Positions 12,401-24,230 are shown, counted from the stretch's first letter. The stretch: 64,000 nt of DNA from Scortum barcoo (GCA_023238725.1 CM041554.1:20446050-20510049), one strand, 5' to 3'. Notes: generated by a model not told the origin, from the letters alone. Numbers and translations: made by a program.

Positions 12401-15400
12401 CCAGGCCAGAGTGAAGAATGAGTTCCTAGATTATAAGGACCTAGCCGCCCTGCCAAAGGTCAAGGCCATATACGAGGTCCAACAGCCAGACCTCATATCC
12501 TCCTCATACCAGCCCTACCACAGATACACCTCTGATGACAGGCTAGACACTTACAGCTATGGGGAGGTACTACTGCTACACACTCTGGGCCAAACGTAGC
12601 ATAGTTGTCGTCACTGGTCTGTTTTCAGGAGAAACGATGGAGCAGTGCTGAGAAGAATTATGTGTCATAAAGTGTTTTTAGGGCTCATTATTTTTTATTT
12701 TTGCCACTTTACAAAAAAAAAGTGGTTGAGAAACTGGGAATTTGAATGAATGAAATTTGAATTAAAAAATTAATTGGATTTTATTTTAAATGCCATCATT
12801 GGTTTAATGGGGTAATCATAGTTTTAACTCACAACAGGGGACTCTGGTGCCTAATCAGGACCTCTTACATTTTTTTCTCTTCCCTGTCTATTACTGAAAG
12901 TATTTACTGAGCATCAAATCAAGATTAAATCATTTTTAACGAAATTTAATTCTAAAATCCTGAATTTCCGGGAAATAAGGTTAAAAAAAAAGATGAATAT
13001 GATGAGCCTTAATTGTTTGTGAGCATTTTGTAGTATTTATTTGAAGTTACAGCTTGGTGGATTTTTCTACCTACATACCCATAATTCACATAACTTTCAT
13101 TGTCTCCAGACCAAATGTTTGTCAAATCAAATGCAAATTCACACAAGTAGTTTATTTCTTCATTTTTGGGAAATACACTGATTTGCTTTCTTGCTGAGAG
13201 TAAGATGAGATGATGAGATGGACAGTACCACTGTGATATCTGCCTATCTCAATATGAAATTAGAGCCAGCATAAAGACTGGAATCAGGGGCTCAGTCCAA
13301 AGTTTCAAAAACTTGCCTGCCTTAAAGCTCACTAACCACGCCAACCAAGAAATATTTCAAGCGTTAGGCAGATCTTGTAAGGGAGGGAATACCGGTAATC
13401 TTATTTCCCAAAATGTCTAACTATTTCTTTAACTGACTTTAAAACAATGTTGTGGCTGCCAGTCATCATTTTTTTCCAAGTCAGTAAACCCCACCAATCA
13501 TCCATATAACGCAAAGCATCAGTTGAATTTGAAAAGTGTTTCTGTTAATACATGATATATGAATTTCTTTTTTGGCATGTACCTTTGTGCTACTGTTCAA
13601 ATAGTAACTCTTCTTTCTCTGCTGATTCTTCAGTCACTTGGGACACTCTCTCCCTATTCTCAGGTAAGCATTCCTCCTCCCACTGTCAGTAGCGGAGCAG
13701 TTAGGGCGAGTTTAAACAAGTGAACTGTTACCTTTTTGACCTGTCACTAAGCTATTTGCCTCCCAGTTGGCCCCTGCTCTTCTTTCTCTTTCACATCGCC
13801 TCCCTTGTCTTTTCAGGACTATGACAGCCTGGATATGAAGCAGAGGCGCTGCTCCAGTCCAGGTTATATTGATTCACCGACATATAGCCGTCAAGGCATG
13901 TCACCCATCATGCCTCGCTCCCCGCAGCACTATGGCTACCCTGGTGAGTCAGATGGTATTCACTCTTAATTGTCTACTTATTATATTGGAGTTTAATATC
14001 ACTATATAAAAAATATGAAATAAAATCAATCATGTTTTGTCATGTTTTGAAATACTGAATGAAGTTTCTGAGCTGTTTAAGTTGAATTCTGGGAATGATG
14101 AAACTGAAGTTAAGTTGCTTAAATGAACAATTCAACATTTTGGGGAATAAACTTATTTGCCCTTTTGCAGATGTTGAAATGAGAAGATTGACTCTCATAT
14201 GTGTGTGTTTGGTGTGAAAATAATGCCAGTAGCTCAGCTTAGCATAGTATAAAGAGTGGAAACAGCTGGCCTTGCCGTGTCTGAAGGTCACAATCCAATC
14301 CATTTACTCACCAGCTCTTCTGATACCGTATCTTCACTGTGAAGTTGCCAGGCAACTCGTGGAGACTTCAGGGAACTACTGCTTTTGACCAAAAAAATCA
14401 CCCTGCGCATGACCTCCCTCAAACTGATTATAAAAGTCATTTTTACACTATGGAAAAGATGTGACTTATTAATTAGTGAGCTTATATTATTTATTTTTTA
14501 GAGGTGCTGAGAGGCAGATTTAGTCATTTCTGGACATATTCAGCCAGCAGACATGAGAGAGTGGGATTAAACTCCCCATCTAACCCCCCTCAAGAAAACA
14601 AATAAGGATATTTCTCAAAATGTGGAACTGTTCCTTTATGAGAGATCAAACTGCTTGTCATTTTCCATTTGTATGCCATCACCACTCTTTTATTTGAACA
14701 AATATGACATCATAGAGTATCAATGGAGACAAAAGTTTTACAGAGACTGTCTTTCACTTCACTTCAGAGTGGTTGTTTTGCTATCTCATACGCTGCAGCT
14801 GCTCTTTGGTTGTCATTTCATTTAACTCTTACACATGTGCATTGACACTGTAATTAACTGTCATTAAGAAGACAGGTCAATAACCTCTGTCATCACACAA
14901 GTGGAAAAGTTACCCGGTGTCACTGTGCAATTTGAATGAACGTTTAGGCTGTTTGGTTGTCACCTGCTTGAATGAGACTTGTGTCGAGGCCTTCCTCCAT
15001 GCTCATCTTTCCTTTGCTGTGATTGGCTGTGGCTGGCTGCAGGCTCTGAGAGTGGCAGGAGTTCACCTTATTACGGCCAAGAGGGGCGGTCAAGCACACC
15101 CACCACAAACCAGCCCCCTAAACATTTTCATGTACCAGGTAGGACTCCTCATCTCCTCACAGCACTTTTCATAACCTCATAGATTTTTTTTTCTTTTTTT
15201 TTTTACTCCGTGGGGAAGATTTCATCAGCCATTATTCACTAATGCAAATCATTCACAAAGGTCATTCTGAGTTCTGTGGGAATGAGGGGGTGTGAAAATG
15301 TGACTAAGTCGTATTTTTATACCGCACATAATTGCTCTTGCATATTCTTCCCCTCATGGCGCATATCTGTCTTATCCCACCTTCCTTTACGACCATCCCT

Positions 15401-18400
15401 CCCACCTCCCATCATCCCGACAGAAACTCACGTCCTCTCCTCCTTTGCTCTTCCACGTTTCACCTCTCCATCTCCTCTTTCTCTCCTCAGCCACAGGGGA
15501 CCCCAACATCTACAGGAAGCCTCCCATCTATAAGAGAGCGGGTACAGTGCAGTTAGCCCCCGCCTTAGCCTGCCTGTCCTCCTGTCAGTTTAGTCATGCT
15601 GTGTTTGAGCGCTCGATGTAGTTGTTTTTGCCAACTTATTGATATTTCCCAACCACCCCTTTATTAGTATTGATGTTCAACTTATCATTGAAATTGAAGC
15701 GATCAATAACAAAACCAAATGAATGGAAGAGGATTGATTGTGCGTGAAAATGTGCAAAGGGAATGGAGTTCTACCACTCTTTTCAAAATTGACAAATCAG
15801 AGTCATTGTGTAAGTGGCTGAATGCAGGAGAGTCATGTGTGTAGTGTGCATGCCACAAGCCACACGTGCATGCCCGCTTCTTGGTTGCAGCTCCCGCAGC
15901 ACGACAGGTTCTCGTCGGCAAGCAGGGCAGGGGTAGACCGTGAGTGAAGTGAAGGTTGCTCAGGCATGACAAGTGTTGAATACATGGGACTCAGAGGAGA
16001 TACAGTTCACCAGAATAGAACAGAGCAATGGGACGAAGCACAGTGGAAAACTGTATTATAAGTGGAATTTATGTTTGCTGTGGAGACTTCTTTTATTCCT
16101 CAGCCTGGCCTAGTTAACCAGAGGTCAGCATGTGATTTAAAGAGGTGTTACTGCGCTTGTTTTCAAGGAAGACAGCTGCTGTGCTCGAAAACAGAGGGAG
16201 CGTGTGAGACGGGGATGTCGGATTTCTTAATTGTGTGGATTTATGTTATCATTCAGTCAGATAGCACAGCAGCGCGGTTAACACAAGATGCTATTTTTAC
16301 CTCTTTTTTTTTTACAAGTCATTAAACTTAAATGAACTTCAGCCAATTGGATAGTGCATTCAGAACAAAAAAGATCCCCTTGTCACATTGCGCCGGAAAA
16401 GGCTTTTCAGCTGAGAGTCACAAGACTTAGGGTCTCTATGGAGGATAGTTTCTCTTTGTTGTTATCCTGCATGTTCTTCTGTAATGTATTTGTCGGTTTT
16501 TGTGGGACAGTCAGTAAACTGTGTTGACCTGTGTATAGACCCTTTCACCCTTCTATAATTAGTACATCACTGGCCACAATGTTTCCATGCACAAACACGT
16601 GTATTAAGAATAAAGTCAGCGTCTATTGTAAGTGGCATGTTCAAAAACCTTTGAGCCTTTTTGGAACACTGACATTCAGCACAGACTTCAACATCAGCCA
16701 TATTGATCCTTCTCGTACTTTATGTCTTCCTAAACAGCTATTGATTGTTATTTTCTCTTGTTTCAGCACTAAGCAGGATTGATGCAAATCCAAAGCCACA
16801 ACAGACACATGTGATGTCGTGTTGCTGTGCGCATCAAGGGCCCGTTATGTACTATTCAGTTAACAAGTTTGCTACCTGTATAGAAAAGAGGCTGTGTCAG
16901 ACTCCTGTTTTTTGGTTTTTTTTTTTGGCTTTGTTCTTGTTCTTCGTATGGGTAGCAAAGCTCTCACATTGTCACATCTCCCTTTGGGATGCTCCAATAA
17001 TGTTTCCCTTTTTCTTTTCGCCTTGTTTATTGCATCCAATCACTTTTATTCACTTCCCTCCACCTTCTGCTCCACTTTATCCGGTGACCTTACCACTGTA
17101 AGTATCTCCCTCCTCTCGCTGTTTCAATCACCGTCTGTAGATACAGTAGATATTGCATATGTGTGTGTGTGTGTATGTTTCTGTTCCTGTGTTTGTCATC
17201 CCATGTCAATACTGTACATTCATATTTCATCTGATAGAAGTTCCAGTCTGCTGTCAAACTTTGCTCTGAGAGAGAGTGTGTGTGTGTCTGTGTTGTGTGT
17301 AGCGGCGCGCTACACTAAAGATGAGAATGTTTGCCACTGGTGTCATGCATCATGTGTATAGGGATTCAATGAATCATGGGCTGGGGCCGGCATGGCTTAT
17401 GGCTAACAGAGTGAGGAGCGATCTATCTGATATTACACTGCATGTTACCCCCATTGACTTCCATTGACTGTGCTTTAGTGCAGAGTGGCATCAATATCAT
17501 CGCCTCACACTGCTCATGAAACGACCGTGTGCCTCAGGCTGAGCAGTAACTGAACTCACTTTCATGCTGGTTATTTTCATGCTGGTGGCTGAAATATTGA
17601 TCTCCTCTGACAAGATTGTGGGTATGGTGACTGTGAATTTGTTGCGTCAACGTACTCTCTCGCTGTACATCTTCTCATCTCATCACAGTTTCCTCCATAG
17701 CACACCAAAGTGCAACGACTCACACTGACATTTTGGGAAATCTGCTTATTGAGGTCTTTGCCAACAGCTAGATGAGAACACCGATATCACTCTCATATGC
17801 GTGAAGCCGAGGACAGAAGACAATTACCATAGCTTAGCACAAAGACTTGAAGTGAGGGGAAATAACATGTTATATCTCGTTTGTTCAGTCCATACAAAAA
17901 CTGCCTACAGTGAGGAATTCTGTTGTGTGGTTGCCAGCAGAGAAATAGAAATAGTCCCACATGTAACCCCTGTAAAAGTGCTGCTAATTTTTCCACTGTC
18001 CTTTTTGTACCAAATTAACAAACCAGTTTTAAAATTCTTGCCAAGGGGAAGATGAGAAGATTCATACCACTTCCATATTTGTTCATTTAATGTTAAGCTG
18101 GAGCCAGGAAATGGGTGGTTTATCCTGGCATAAGGACTAGAGACGTGGGAAAACCGCTAGCTTGGCACTGTCCAAAGTGTATATCTATATCTAGAAGAAA
18201 TATCTGCCCACAATCTCCTTTAAACGTCACTAATTAATACATAACATCTTGTTTAGTGAGGTTACCAGCTAGTGTGAGACTCCAAGAAGTCACTGCTCCC
18301 AGAAAAAAATAGACAGATACAGTAATGCCAGTATTCATTTTTGCAGTTTTACAGTAATCTGTGAGCTTTAGAGATTTTTTGTCAACTTTTGGACAGCAGG

Positions 18401-21400
18401 GTAAGCTCCCCCCCTCCGTTTCCAGTATCTGTGCTAAACTAAGCTGACCAACATCTAGTCTTAGCTTATTATTTAGTGTACAGACATGACATTGCTATCA
18501 ATATTCTCATCTAACTCTCTGGGAAAAGGTGAATAAGCGTGTATCCCAAAATTCCCCCAACCGATTTCTTTAACAGAAATATCAGTTACTTTGGTTCTCG
18601 TCAGTTTTTCCTTTTTCTCCTAACTTGATCCGTTTCTTCACAGACAATTATGTGGACGCAGCCACCAAAAGCAGGACCAGCGAGGACATCCTCAGATCCT
18701 CCAGGCTGTCCACCTACTCTCCTGAGCCATACGCCGCGTCAGAGTCTGACTACTACCCATACACCAGCTCCCCAAGGGGTAGGAAACGGTGTCATTTCAC
18801 CGAGTTTTTGAATGACAAACTGCATAGTAAGCTGCAATTTGTCATTTCCTCCTGGGCTAAGCACATAGACACATAGGCACAGTTGCTTTTGTAACTCTGT
18901 GTTGTCGTATTTATTCGCTCAGCCACTCCGTTACTGCGTCCCACTCTGGGCTCTTTGTTCATATGAGGGAATCTCTTTTATCTGTTTTCACTGTCAGCCT
19001 ATCGGATGCCGAGACGACGCTTCTCGACAGGAGGAGATGAAGAGAGTTGGAGTCACAATCTTCAAAGAGTAAGAGCTTCATTATTTTATTTCTCTCTTTC
19101 TTCAGCATCTGGTTGAAAAGAAAAAAAAAAGCCACCTCCACAGAAACACCCATGAATAATGCACTTCTTATGCTATGGTGCCCAAACTCTCCTCCTTTTC
19201 TTCATTTGTTTCTTTCTCTATCTTCCTGTACATTGATTCCTTTATGCCCCTTTCTTCTTTCTCTCTCCCCCCTTTTCTGCCTCTTTCCTCGCTCACCCTC
19301 AGATTGGGAGTGGCATCGGGAGGATGATCCTAAAGGAGGAGATGAAAGCCAGATCTGGTTCCTATGACAACGACCCCTGGGGCAGCGCGAGAAATTCTCG
19401 TAGCGGGAGCAAGGAAACACTCAACACCACAGGCTACGGCACCACGGCGTACAACAACACTGTCAACGGATGTAAGGATCCACCCTGCCCCCTACGCATC
19501 CCCCTCTTTGTCTTCAGTTCTCTCTAGTTCAGGAATTCCCGCACCTCTGACTGTCCTCGTCGCTCCCAGCGTGATCATATATGTTGCCACAAGGGCTTTT
19601 TATGAGCCTCAATATCTGCTGTCACTGGGGTTTAGAGTGAGGGCAGTGAGGCTGCCCAAACAGGTCAGAGAGGGTCATGGATGCTGCAGGCGAAGCCGTT
19701 TATTGAGATGGAAAGCTGTTGAGATAGCTGAACAGCTGCAGCCGAACCTGTGGTAAGCCGGCAGCAGCAGCAGCAGTTGTGGTGGCCTGTCATTGTTGTG
19801 AGATCAGATTGTCAGATCACACTGATTCTGGACATTTGAAGCTACCGGAAGTGTTCAACCAGGTGTGAAGAAGATGTTCTTCACATGTGGTCCTACTGGT
19901 GTTGTTTCTGTCTGTAAGGACCAAGCCTCACTGTTATTTCAGCCCCTGACATTAAGACACCAGCATGTCTTCGTCACTATCCGGCGACTTCCCTCTTCTT
20001 TTCATGTCCTCGCTCCATCTCATTCACCATCTCCCTCTTCAATTTGCCTGCTCATTCCAGCATGTTCCTCTCCTCCCCTCTCTCCCAGCATCGCTCTCCG
20101 TATTCTTCTCTGTTATCTCTCCATCTCTATATCTACCCATCCATCTATCTGTGTATCTATCTCGCTCGCTCGCTCGCTCTCACAGCTGGTGTCCCATATC
20201 CTGGTTTATTTATGAGCAGTAAGATCTCTCATTAAAGCTGCCTCTCTGATAGGAGGGGACACAACTGAACGGGACTCCGTTAGCTGCGATTGAAAGGCAA
20301 CAAAGGCTTGTAACCATACGAGCTGTGTTGTGCTATTAGATGGCAGAGCATGCAGTGTGTCTTTAAATGTTGTTTTTACATTTATTATTTCTCCCCTTGT
20401 TCCCTGAACCAATGCTGCATGGCCTCTTTCTGCCTTATTGCCCCTTTGATGTTTTGTGTTCCTCCCAGGGCTTGATGGGTACCCAGAATGCTCCTTTTCT
20501 GTTTCTTTGTTGCACCTCTAACTAGGCAGATATCAAATCTTTGCAGCAATTTTATCAAAATTTAGAGCAGGGAAGATTAACAAAGCTGCAGCATTTGAAG
20601 CTTTTTGTTTGTTTTTTCTTCCAATGATGAAAATTTCATGAAACTAAATGATCTCTTTATTTTGCAGCTCCCAGGTCTCAGTACAGCGCCGATAGTGGTG
20701 AGTTTATTTTTCATAAATATTCTGAAATTATTTTGGCCTCACGCAGACTGCCTCAGTTTGTGGCTCTGGTCTATTTACATCAGTGATGTGTTTGTGCTGG
20801 ATTCAATGACCTCACATCAACAAAGCTCAATTATTGTGTGCACACATCTGGAACTTTGGGAATTTTTTGTGGTTAGCCATGAGCGCCATCTTCTGGCACC
20901 AACCTGGCACTGATTATGTGATTTCAGCACGCCAAACTACATGAACATAATTAGAAACTTAAGCAACTGTTGACTCGACTAATGATTTATTATTGCTTTT
21001 TGTGTCAGATTTTGTTTGTAAGTCTGCCTCACTACCAGGATATGGGCGCAACGGCATCCAGAGGGTGAGACCACACAGCATTATTAGCTGTAGTTGTTAT
21101 ATAGGCTTAAGGCTCATTTTTGATTGGCCTTACGCTGCATCTGTTAAATGAAATTGCCTTTAACAGAGAGACAAACAAATTACATACATTTGGTTTAGAT
21201 ATATCTTGCTAAAATATGACAGTATCTGTTTATGTTTAAGTCGTTGTCCATCTTTACGCCTGCAGCCTCAGAGTGCAGATTGCTACCAGTACCAGTATGA
21301 CAGTGGCAGTGAGGTCAACTGGGGAAGCAGAGGTAATTTAAAATCAATTTAAAACACCTTTCCCTTATTAGATCGAAGCAGTTAATTCCATGCTTTTTCT

Positions 21401-22185
21401 GTTGTACTGACTTAATTCTCTTTCTCTTTCCTCCCAGCAGAATACACGGTAAGGATTTAATTTAAGCACTTGAATAATTATTCCATGTGAGTTAGCCTAT
21501 ATGTTGTATAATCCCAGTGTTAGGTCTGATAAAGCTTGGCTGCCTCTCCCCCTCTTTAGGTTTACCCCTATGAAGCGCTCATTATCACCACCAGAGGTCG
21601 CAACAGGCTGCCCAAAGATGTCGACAGAGCCCGACTGGAGGTAAGTCATGTACGACCCATCGGGCTCACTGTAATGGGTCCATTAAAAAGATGCTTATAA
21701 ATACCCACAGCAGAGCTCCACCCACTGAAGAAACTTTAGACAAGCCACCAACCAAACTCAGTAAAACATTCGTAGTATTTCAAAAGAAATATTCATTATT
21801 CATATTCTTTCGTGTATTTCTCCACATTTCGATCTGGTGCCAGGTATGTAATTCTAGTGAAAAAAAAAAAATCATTATTTTAGTCTAAAATGTGTACAAC
21901 CAGCCTTGGGAGACTGTGTAATTGCTGAGTTTACATTCGTCTTTTTGCATTATAACCTTGATGTCCTTAATGGCAATGAAAAGTATAATATATTGGAGGA
22001 ATGTGAGATTTAATTTGTGCAGAAAAAATGATAGGTATAATGTGATAACTATGTGTTGTGTCCTTACCCAGCGTCATCTGTCCCCAGAAGAGTTTACCCA
22101 AGTGTTTGGCATGACCGTGGAGGAGTTTGACCGGCTGGCTCTGTGGAAGAGAAACGAGCTTAAGAAGCAGGCCCGGCTGTTTTAA
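294..22185 (+). CDS. ablim3: ablim3, actin-binding LIM protein 3 (5' partial, 21 visible exons)
   Basis: Exons read from splice sites and phase: 294-481, 3954-4069, 7585-7711, 7877-7970, 10725-10812, 10942-11000, 11112-11183, 12405-12566, 13634-13663, 13817-13943, 15043-15138, 15491-15541, 18644-18778, 18998-19068, 19303-19471, 20668-20697, 21009-21064, 21266-21332, 21441-21448 (or from 21438), 21560-21640, 22072-22185. Together they give about 644 residues plus stop, once 4 surplus bases in the first exon are discounted. Human ABLIM3 has 683 residues and the visible part starts near its residue 52, so the N-terminal exon(s) lie upstream of the window. Domain order is half of LIM1, then LIM2, LIM3, LIM4, a Ser/Tyr-rich linker, and a C-terminal villin headpiece. 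The family is known to link F-actin to signalling partners such as STARS. Assignment to ablim3 rather than ablim1 or ablim2 rests on linker similarity from memory and on afap1l1 lying next door, as in human. Confidence 0.93.
540..865. repeat. interspersed fish repeat in ablim3 intron (gggctgcaactaat... family)
   Basis: The stretch opens with gggctgcaactaatgatt and is rich in attaat/gattaat motifs. It resembles a very common, probably non-autonomous transposon of fish genomes whose ends read ctgcaact-type inverted repeats and carry AT-rich cgattaat blocks. Family identity is from memory. The far end looks truncated, since the matching terminal repeat is missing. Confidence 0.6.
2117..2136. repeat. 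(TCC)n microsatellite
   Basis: Tandem TCC units in an ablim3 intron, within a longer pyrimidine-rich stretch (2080-2250). Confidence 0.85.
3954..4069 (+). CDS. ablim3: ablim3 exon: second half of LIM2
   Basis: The acceptor cag is at 3951-3953 and the donor gtaagt starts at 4070. The exon reads KPFPIGDRVTFSGKDCVCQQC and then a short linker ending in KIHGPS. It supplies the second zinc-binding half of LIM2. The exon begins with one base that completes a codon started by AG at 480-481, and it ends with one base of the His codon finished at 7585. Confidence 0.92.
4975..6150. repeat. palindromic MITE-like element, split by a nested insertion
   Basis: The left part, 4975-5110, carries gttcaacatttttgaaaata, then tgagatgagcagatgaagct and gctgttagctgatgttagc. 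The right part, 6010-6150, carries the reverse-strand half (ctgtttccagtctttatgctaagct, then gcaaataaatgcgttt). The same two halves occur uninterrupted in copies at 13145 and 14118. The interruption is a piggyBac-like element bounded by TTAA. Confidence 0.65.
5150..6001. mobile_element. non-autonomous piggyBac-like element nested in another repeat
   Basis: TTAA occurs at both ends (5150-5153 and 5998-6001). Just inside are imperfect inverted repeats: ccctctggagtcc on the left, and gacttcagagagt on the right, which reads actctctgaagtc in reverse. The 852-bp body is AT-rich and holds no transposase frame. TTAA target duplication and short ends starting with CCC are typical of piggyBac elements; that assignment is inference. 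Confidence 0.6.
7585..7970 (+). CDS. ablim3: ablim3 exons 7585-7711 and 7877-7970: LIM3 and start of LIM4
   Basis: The two exons are separated by a 165-bp intron. The first reads HCAGCGDEIKQGQSLLALEK and on to CFRCRTC. The second completes LIM3 with GVPYCEADYHAQYG and opens LIM4 with KCETCSRYISGRVLE. All expected Cys and His zinc ligands are present. The splice sites are ctag at 7581-7584 with gtgagt at 7712, and ttacag at 7871-7876 with gtgaga at 7971. The match to human ABLIM3 (by memory) is close across the whole segment. Confidence 0.94.
10725..11000 (+). CDS. ablim3: ablim3 exons 10725-10812 and 10942-11000: remainder of LIM4
   Basis: The first exon reads AGGKHYHPTCARCSRCNMM and ends at EEMYLTG. 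The second continues with CEVWHPLCKQAARAERRLR. The human protein has Ser in place of Cys in GSEVWHP, a small difference near the end of LIM4. The intron between them is 129 bp and has standard gt and ag ends. The domain closes with the conserved WHPxCKQAARAE segment. Confidence 0.93.
11112..21332 (+). CDS. ablim3: ablim3 linker exons between LIM4 and the headpiece
   Basis: Eleven exons encode a disordered Ser/Tyr/Pro-rich region. Landmarks are SISPPGSSIGSPSRVIC (11112-11183), DYKDLAALPKVKAIYEVQ (12405-12566), GYIDSPTYSRQGMSP (13817-13943), NIYRKPPIYKR (15491-15541), TKSRTSEDI (18644-18778), IGRMILKEEMKARS (19303-19471), SPRSQYSADS (20668-20697) and KSASLPGYGRNG (21009-21064). Two exons are only 30 nt long (13634-13663 and 20668-20697). 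The exon at 15491 has a second in-phase acceptor 6 nt downstream at 15497. This region is known in the family to carry phosphorylation sites; which tyrosines are used here cannot be told from sequence. Confidence 0.9.
12081..12101. repeat. (CT)n microsatellite
   Basis: About ten CT units in the ablim3 intron before 12405. Confidence 0.85.
13145..13435. repeat. palindromic MITE-like element, copy 2 (ablim3 intron)
   Basis: The left end has cattttgggaaatacactga and then ttgctttcttgctgagagtaagatgag. The right end has cttatttcccaaaatgtcta, its inverse complement. Internal cagcataaagactggaa matches the other copies. Confidence 0.65.
14118..14640. repeat. palindromic MITE-like element, copy 3 (ablim3 intron)
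   Basis: The left end has caattcaacattttgggga and the right end has tctcaaaatgtggaactgtt. These are inverse complements with few mismatches, so the whole 520 bp can fold back. The internal motif ttgccaggcaactcgtgg and the flanking agcttagcatagtataaagag are shared with other copies. Confidence 0.7.
17725..18580. repeat. palindromic MITE-like elements, two joined or nested copies
   Basis: The left end at about 17728 has gacattttgggaaatctgct and the right end has gtgtatcccaaaattccc. At about 18048 a second element start appears (gatgagaagattcataccac), suggesting one copy inserted in or beside another. The internal motif gactccaagaagtcactgct matches the family core. Confidence 0.6.
20161..20180. 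repeat. (CTCG)n microsatellite
   Basis: Tandem ctcg units following a run of ctatct-type repeats, in the ablim3 intron before 20668. Confidence 0.8.
21438..21448 (+). CDS. ablim3: ablim3 microexon of 8 or 11 nt with tandem NAGNAG acceptor
   Basis: The sequence cccagcag at 21433-21440 gives two acceptors three bases apart. Using the first gives an 11-nt exon encoding Ala-Glu-Tyr-Thr across the junction; using the second gives an 8-nt exon encoding Glu-Tyr-Thr. The donor is gtaagg at 21449. Both choices keep phase with 21332 upstream and 21560 downstream. The encoded residues align with the human sequence REYK just before the headpiece. The exon is too short for gene finders that rely on open reading frames. 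Confidence 0.8.
21560..22185 (+). CDS. ablim3: ablim3 exons 21560-21640 and 22072-22185: villin headpiece and stop
   Basis: The first exon reads VYPYEALIITTRGRNRLPKD and ends with RLE. The last exon reads RHLSPEEFTQVFGMTVEEF and ends KKQARLF, then TAA at 22183-22185. This is the C-terminal villin headpiece, the F-actin-binding module of dematin and ABLIM proteins, with the family's invariant KKQARLF-type end. The acceptor is the ag at 22070-22071. Confidence 0.96.
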
Positions 22186-23365
22186 CAGCACATGGACGTC
22201 GATTGAATACTGCCATAACCTGAGCGAGAGAGTCGACTGACTGCAGGAGAGACGGAAAGAGTTAGGAAGACTTCCACTCGGTTTCACTGCCATGGCTGAG
22301 AACCTGTTCTAGATCTCCTCAAATGACGAACCAAATTCTGGTGACACCAGCGTGGACTCCTGAGATACTGAAGGAAGGCCACAGAGGTGTTATGCACAGA
22401 TGGACTGACAAAACTGTTAAACGGGGTGCCGGTGCAACTGTGGCTGTATGCTGGAGTGGTGTGCAAGCAATAGAGACCGTAGTACAGTAGTGTTGTGCTT
22501 TTCTTACGCCTGAAGAGTGGAGGAAAGCACGACTGTCCCCCTTTGAGGCCACATGTGGGGATTTGTGACCAGAGCCCCAGTACTAAAGCATAAAGAGGAG
22601 AATTTTGGCTTTGCCTTATTTGTTATGCTCTCTTAGTTATGAGTGTGCAGCACCAGCAATCTCAATGAGTAGAATGTAGATACAGTATATCATTTACGAC
22701 ACTTTATCAGTGTGAGTGACTAGAGAAGAATGAGTGAGCAATATCACTTTGCTTTGGTTTATGAGGATGCATTTTGGTTACCTGTTTCCCTGATTTCGCT
22801 CTTTCACATGATTTACTGTGTCCCTCTGGTTTACACTAATTGATATGGAATGAAAACAAGAAACAATCTGAGGTGGACACAATCTTTCCAATATGTATGC
22901 GTGACCTGCGTTGACCTGTGTGCAAATGAAAACCAAAGTGAGAATGCAAATATACAGATTAGCAGATCACTTCCATGTTAACTTCTGGTTAAATAGTTAA
23001 AGGCCACCAATAGATACAGTTCACTGTCTGGCTGTATGATAACCTAAAAGAATGTGCAATCCAGTAGATTTAATAGATGAAGGAAGCACCGATTCAGTCC
23101 TCCTGCTCCATGTTTTCCAGCTCATTGCAATAGACTGATGACTAAATGTACTGTAGTCATCCGTGCATTTACATTCATTATTATTTATATTCTTTTAGAA
23201 TGATAATCCAATAATTTTGTAGCTACAGAGATTATATTCACTCACGATGAAACGCTCTGCAAGGTATTTAACACACTGATAAAGATCCAGGGTTGTTGAA
23301 GACTTTACTTCCTTTGAATACTATTTTTGATTTTGCCACTAAAAATTAAACTTGAAACAAATTCA
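22186..23365 (+). other. ablim3: ablim3 3' UTR (probable extent)
   Basis: The sequence after the ablim3 stop has no coding signal. The first plausible cleavage signal is ATTAAA at 23345-23350, followed by a T-run and GT-rich sequence. A canonical AATAAA at 24005-24010 would give a longer UTR that includes a MITE-like repeat. The true end cannot be decided without transcript data. Confidence 0.5.
23345..23350 (+). terminator. candidate poly(A) signal of ablim3
   Basis: ATTAAA, the commonest variant signal, lies 1.16 kb after the stop. A run of T and then a GT-rich stretch (acgtgtagttgg) follow, as expected of a downstream element. Confidence 0.45.
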
Positions 23366-23429
23366 GTCTCCTCTTTTTTTTTTACGTGTAGTTGGATTTA
23401 CATGTGTAAAATGTTTTATTAAAAACATT

Positions 23430-24230
23430 CATTGACATATTTGCTTTCTTGTGGAGAGATAAGTGCAACTTTGTAATATTAATATGTTGGTGAATTGAGC
23501 CTGTCACCAAAATAGCTCAGCATAAAGACTGGAAACAAGGAGAGGCAGTTAATAAGCACCTATAAAGCTAATTTATTGGGACCTTATACCCTGTTTACAT
23601 CCAGGTTTAAAAAAATTAAAGCACTCTGATGCAGCTCTTCATTTTGTGTTGATTTTGGCGGTCCCTGTGGACAAAGGCGATTGTTAGGCGTTTTCTCCAC
23701 TAGTTCACTCCAGAGAGTTCAGCCAGAGCAAACCACAGCACTGTTTCATCTGATGTCCATGAAAAATCCAACATGGTGGAAGGCATTAAGAATAACTATT
23801 AATAACTAATAGAAATAGCAAATCTTTTCACTGTTTGTCTTGTTTGCTCAGGTCATATGGAGGTCTCTGTATTAAACTGAGACTGTTCCATACCCATTAA
23901 AAACTGCACAGAGTACTTTTAACAAAATATTTCCATGTCTTGGCCTCAACCAAGATACAGTGTCACATGACCGCCTGTAAAAAACAGCAAAGTTGTTATT
24001 ATTTAATAAACTTTTTTGTATGCAAAAAAAAGAACAACATATAAATGTTAATTACTGTTAATTAATGGGAGGCTGCCAGAGCTGATTTATTTACTTAATA
24101 ACATACATAAATCAGGCTAGCTGTTTCCCCTTGTTTCCAGTATTTTTTTAAGCTAAGCTAATCAACTGCTGGCTACGTTTCCTGTAATATAACTCTGCAT
24201 TAAAGCCAGTGAGCATGACATTACTCCCTA
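23430..24230. repeat. palindromic MITE-like halves beyond ablim3
   Basis: The forward half at 23440-23570 includes agcataaagactggaaacaa. The reverse half at 24110-24200 includes caggctagctgtttcccctt and aagctaagctaatcaactgc. Unrelated sequence separates them, so this is either one element with an insertion or two decayed copies. Confidence 0.5.

Noticed and set aside
17230..18100. Direct and inverted repetitive motifs that might suggest a CRISPR-like array
   Set aside because: Copies are irregular, degenerate and inverted, as in a fold-back transposon; the genome is vertebrate.
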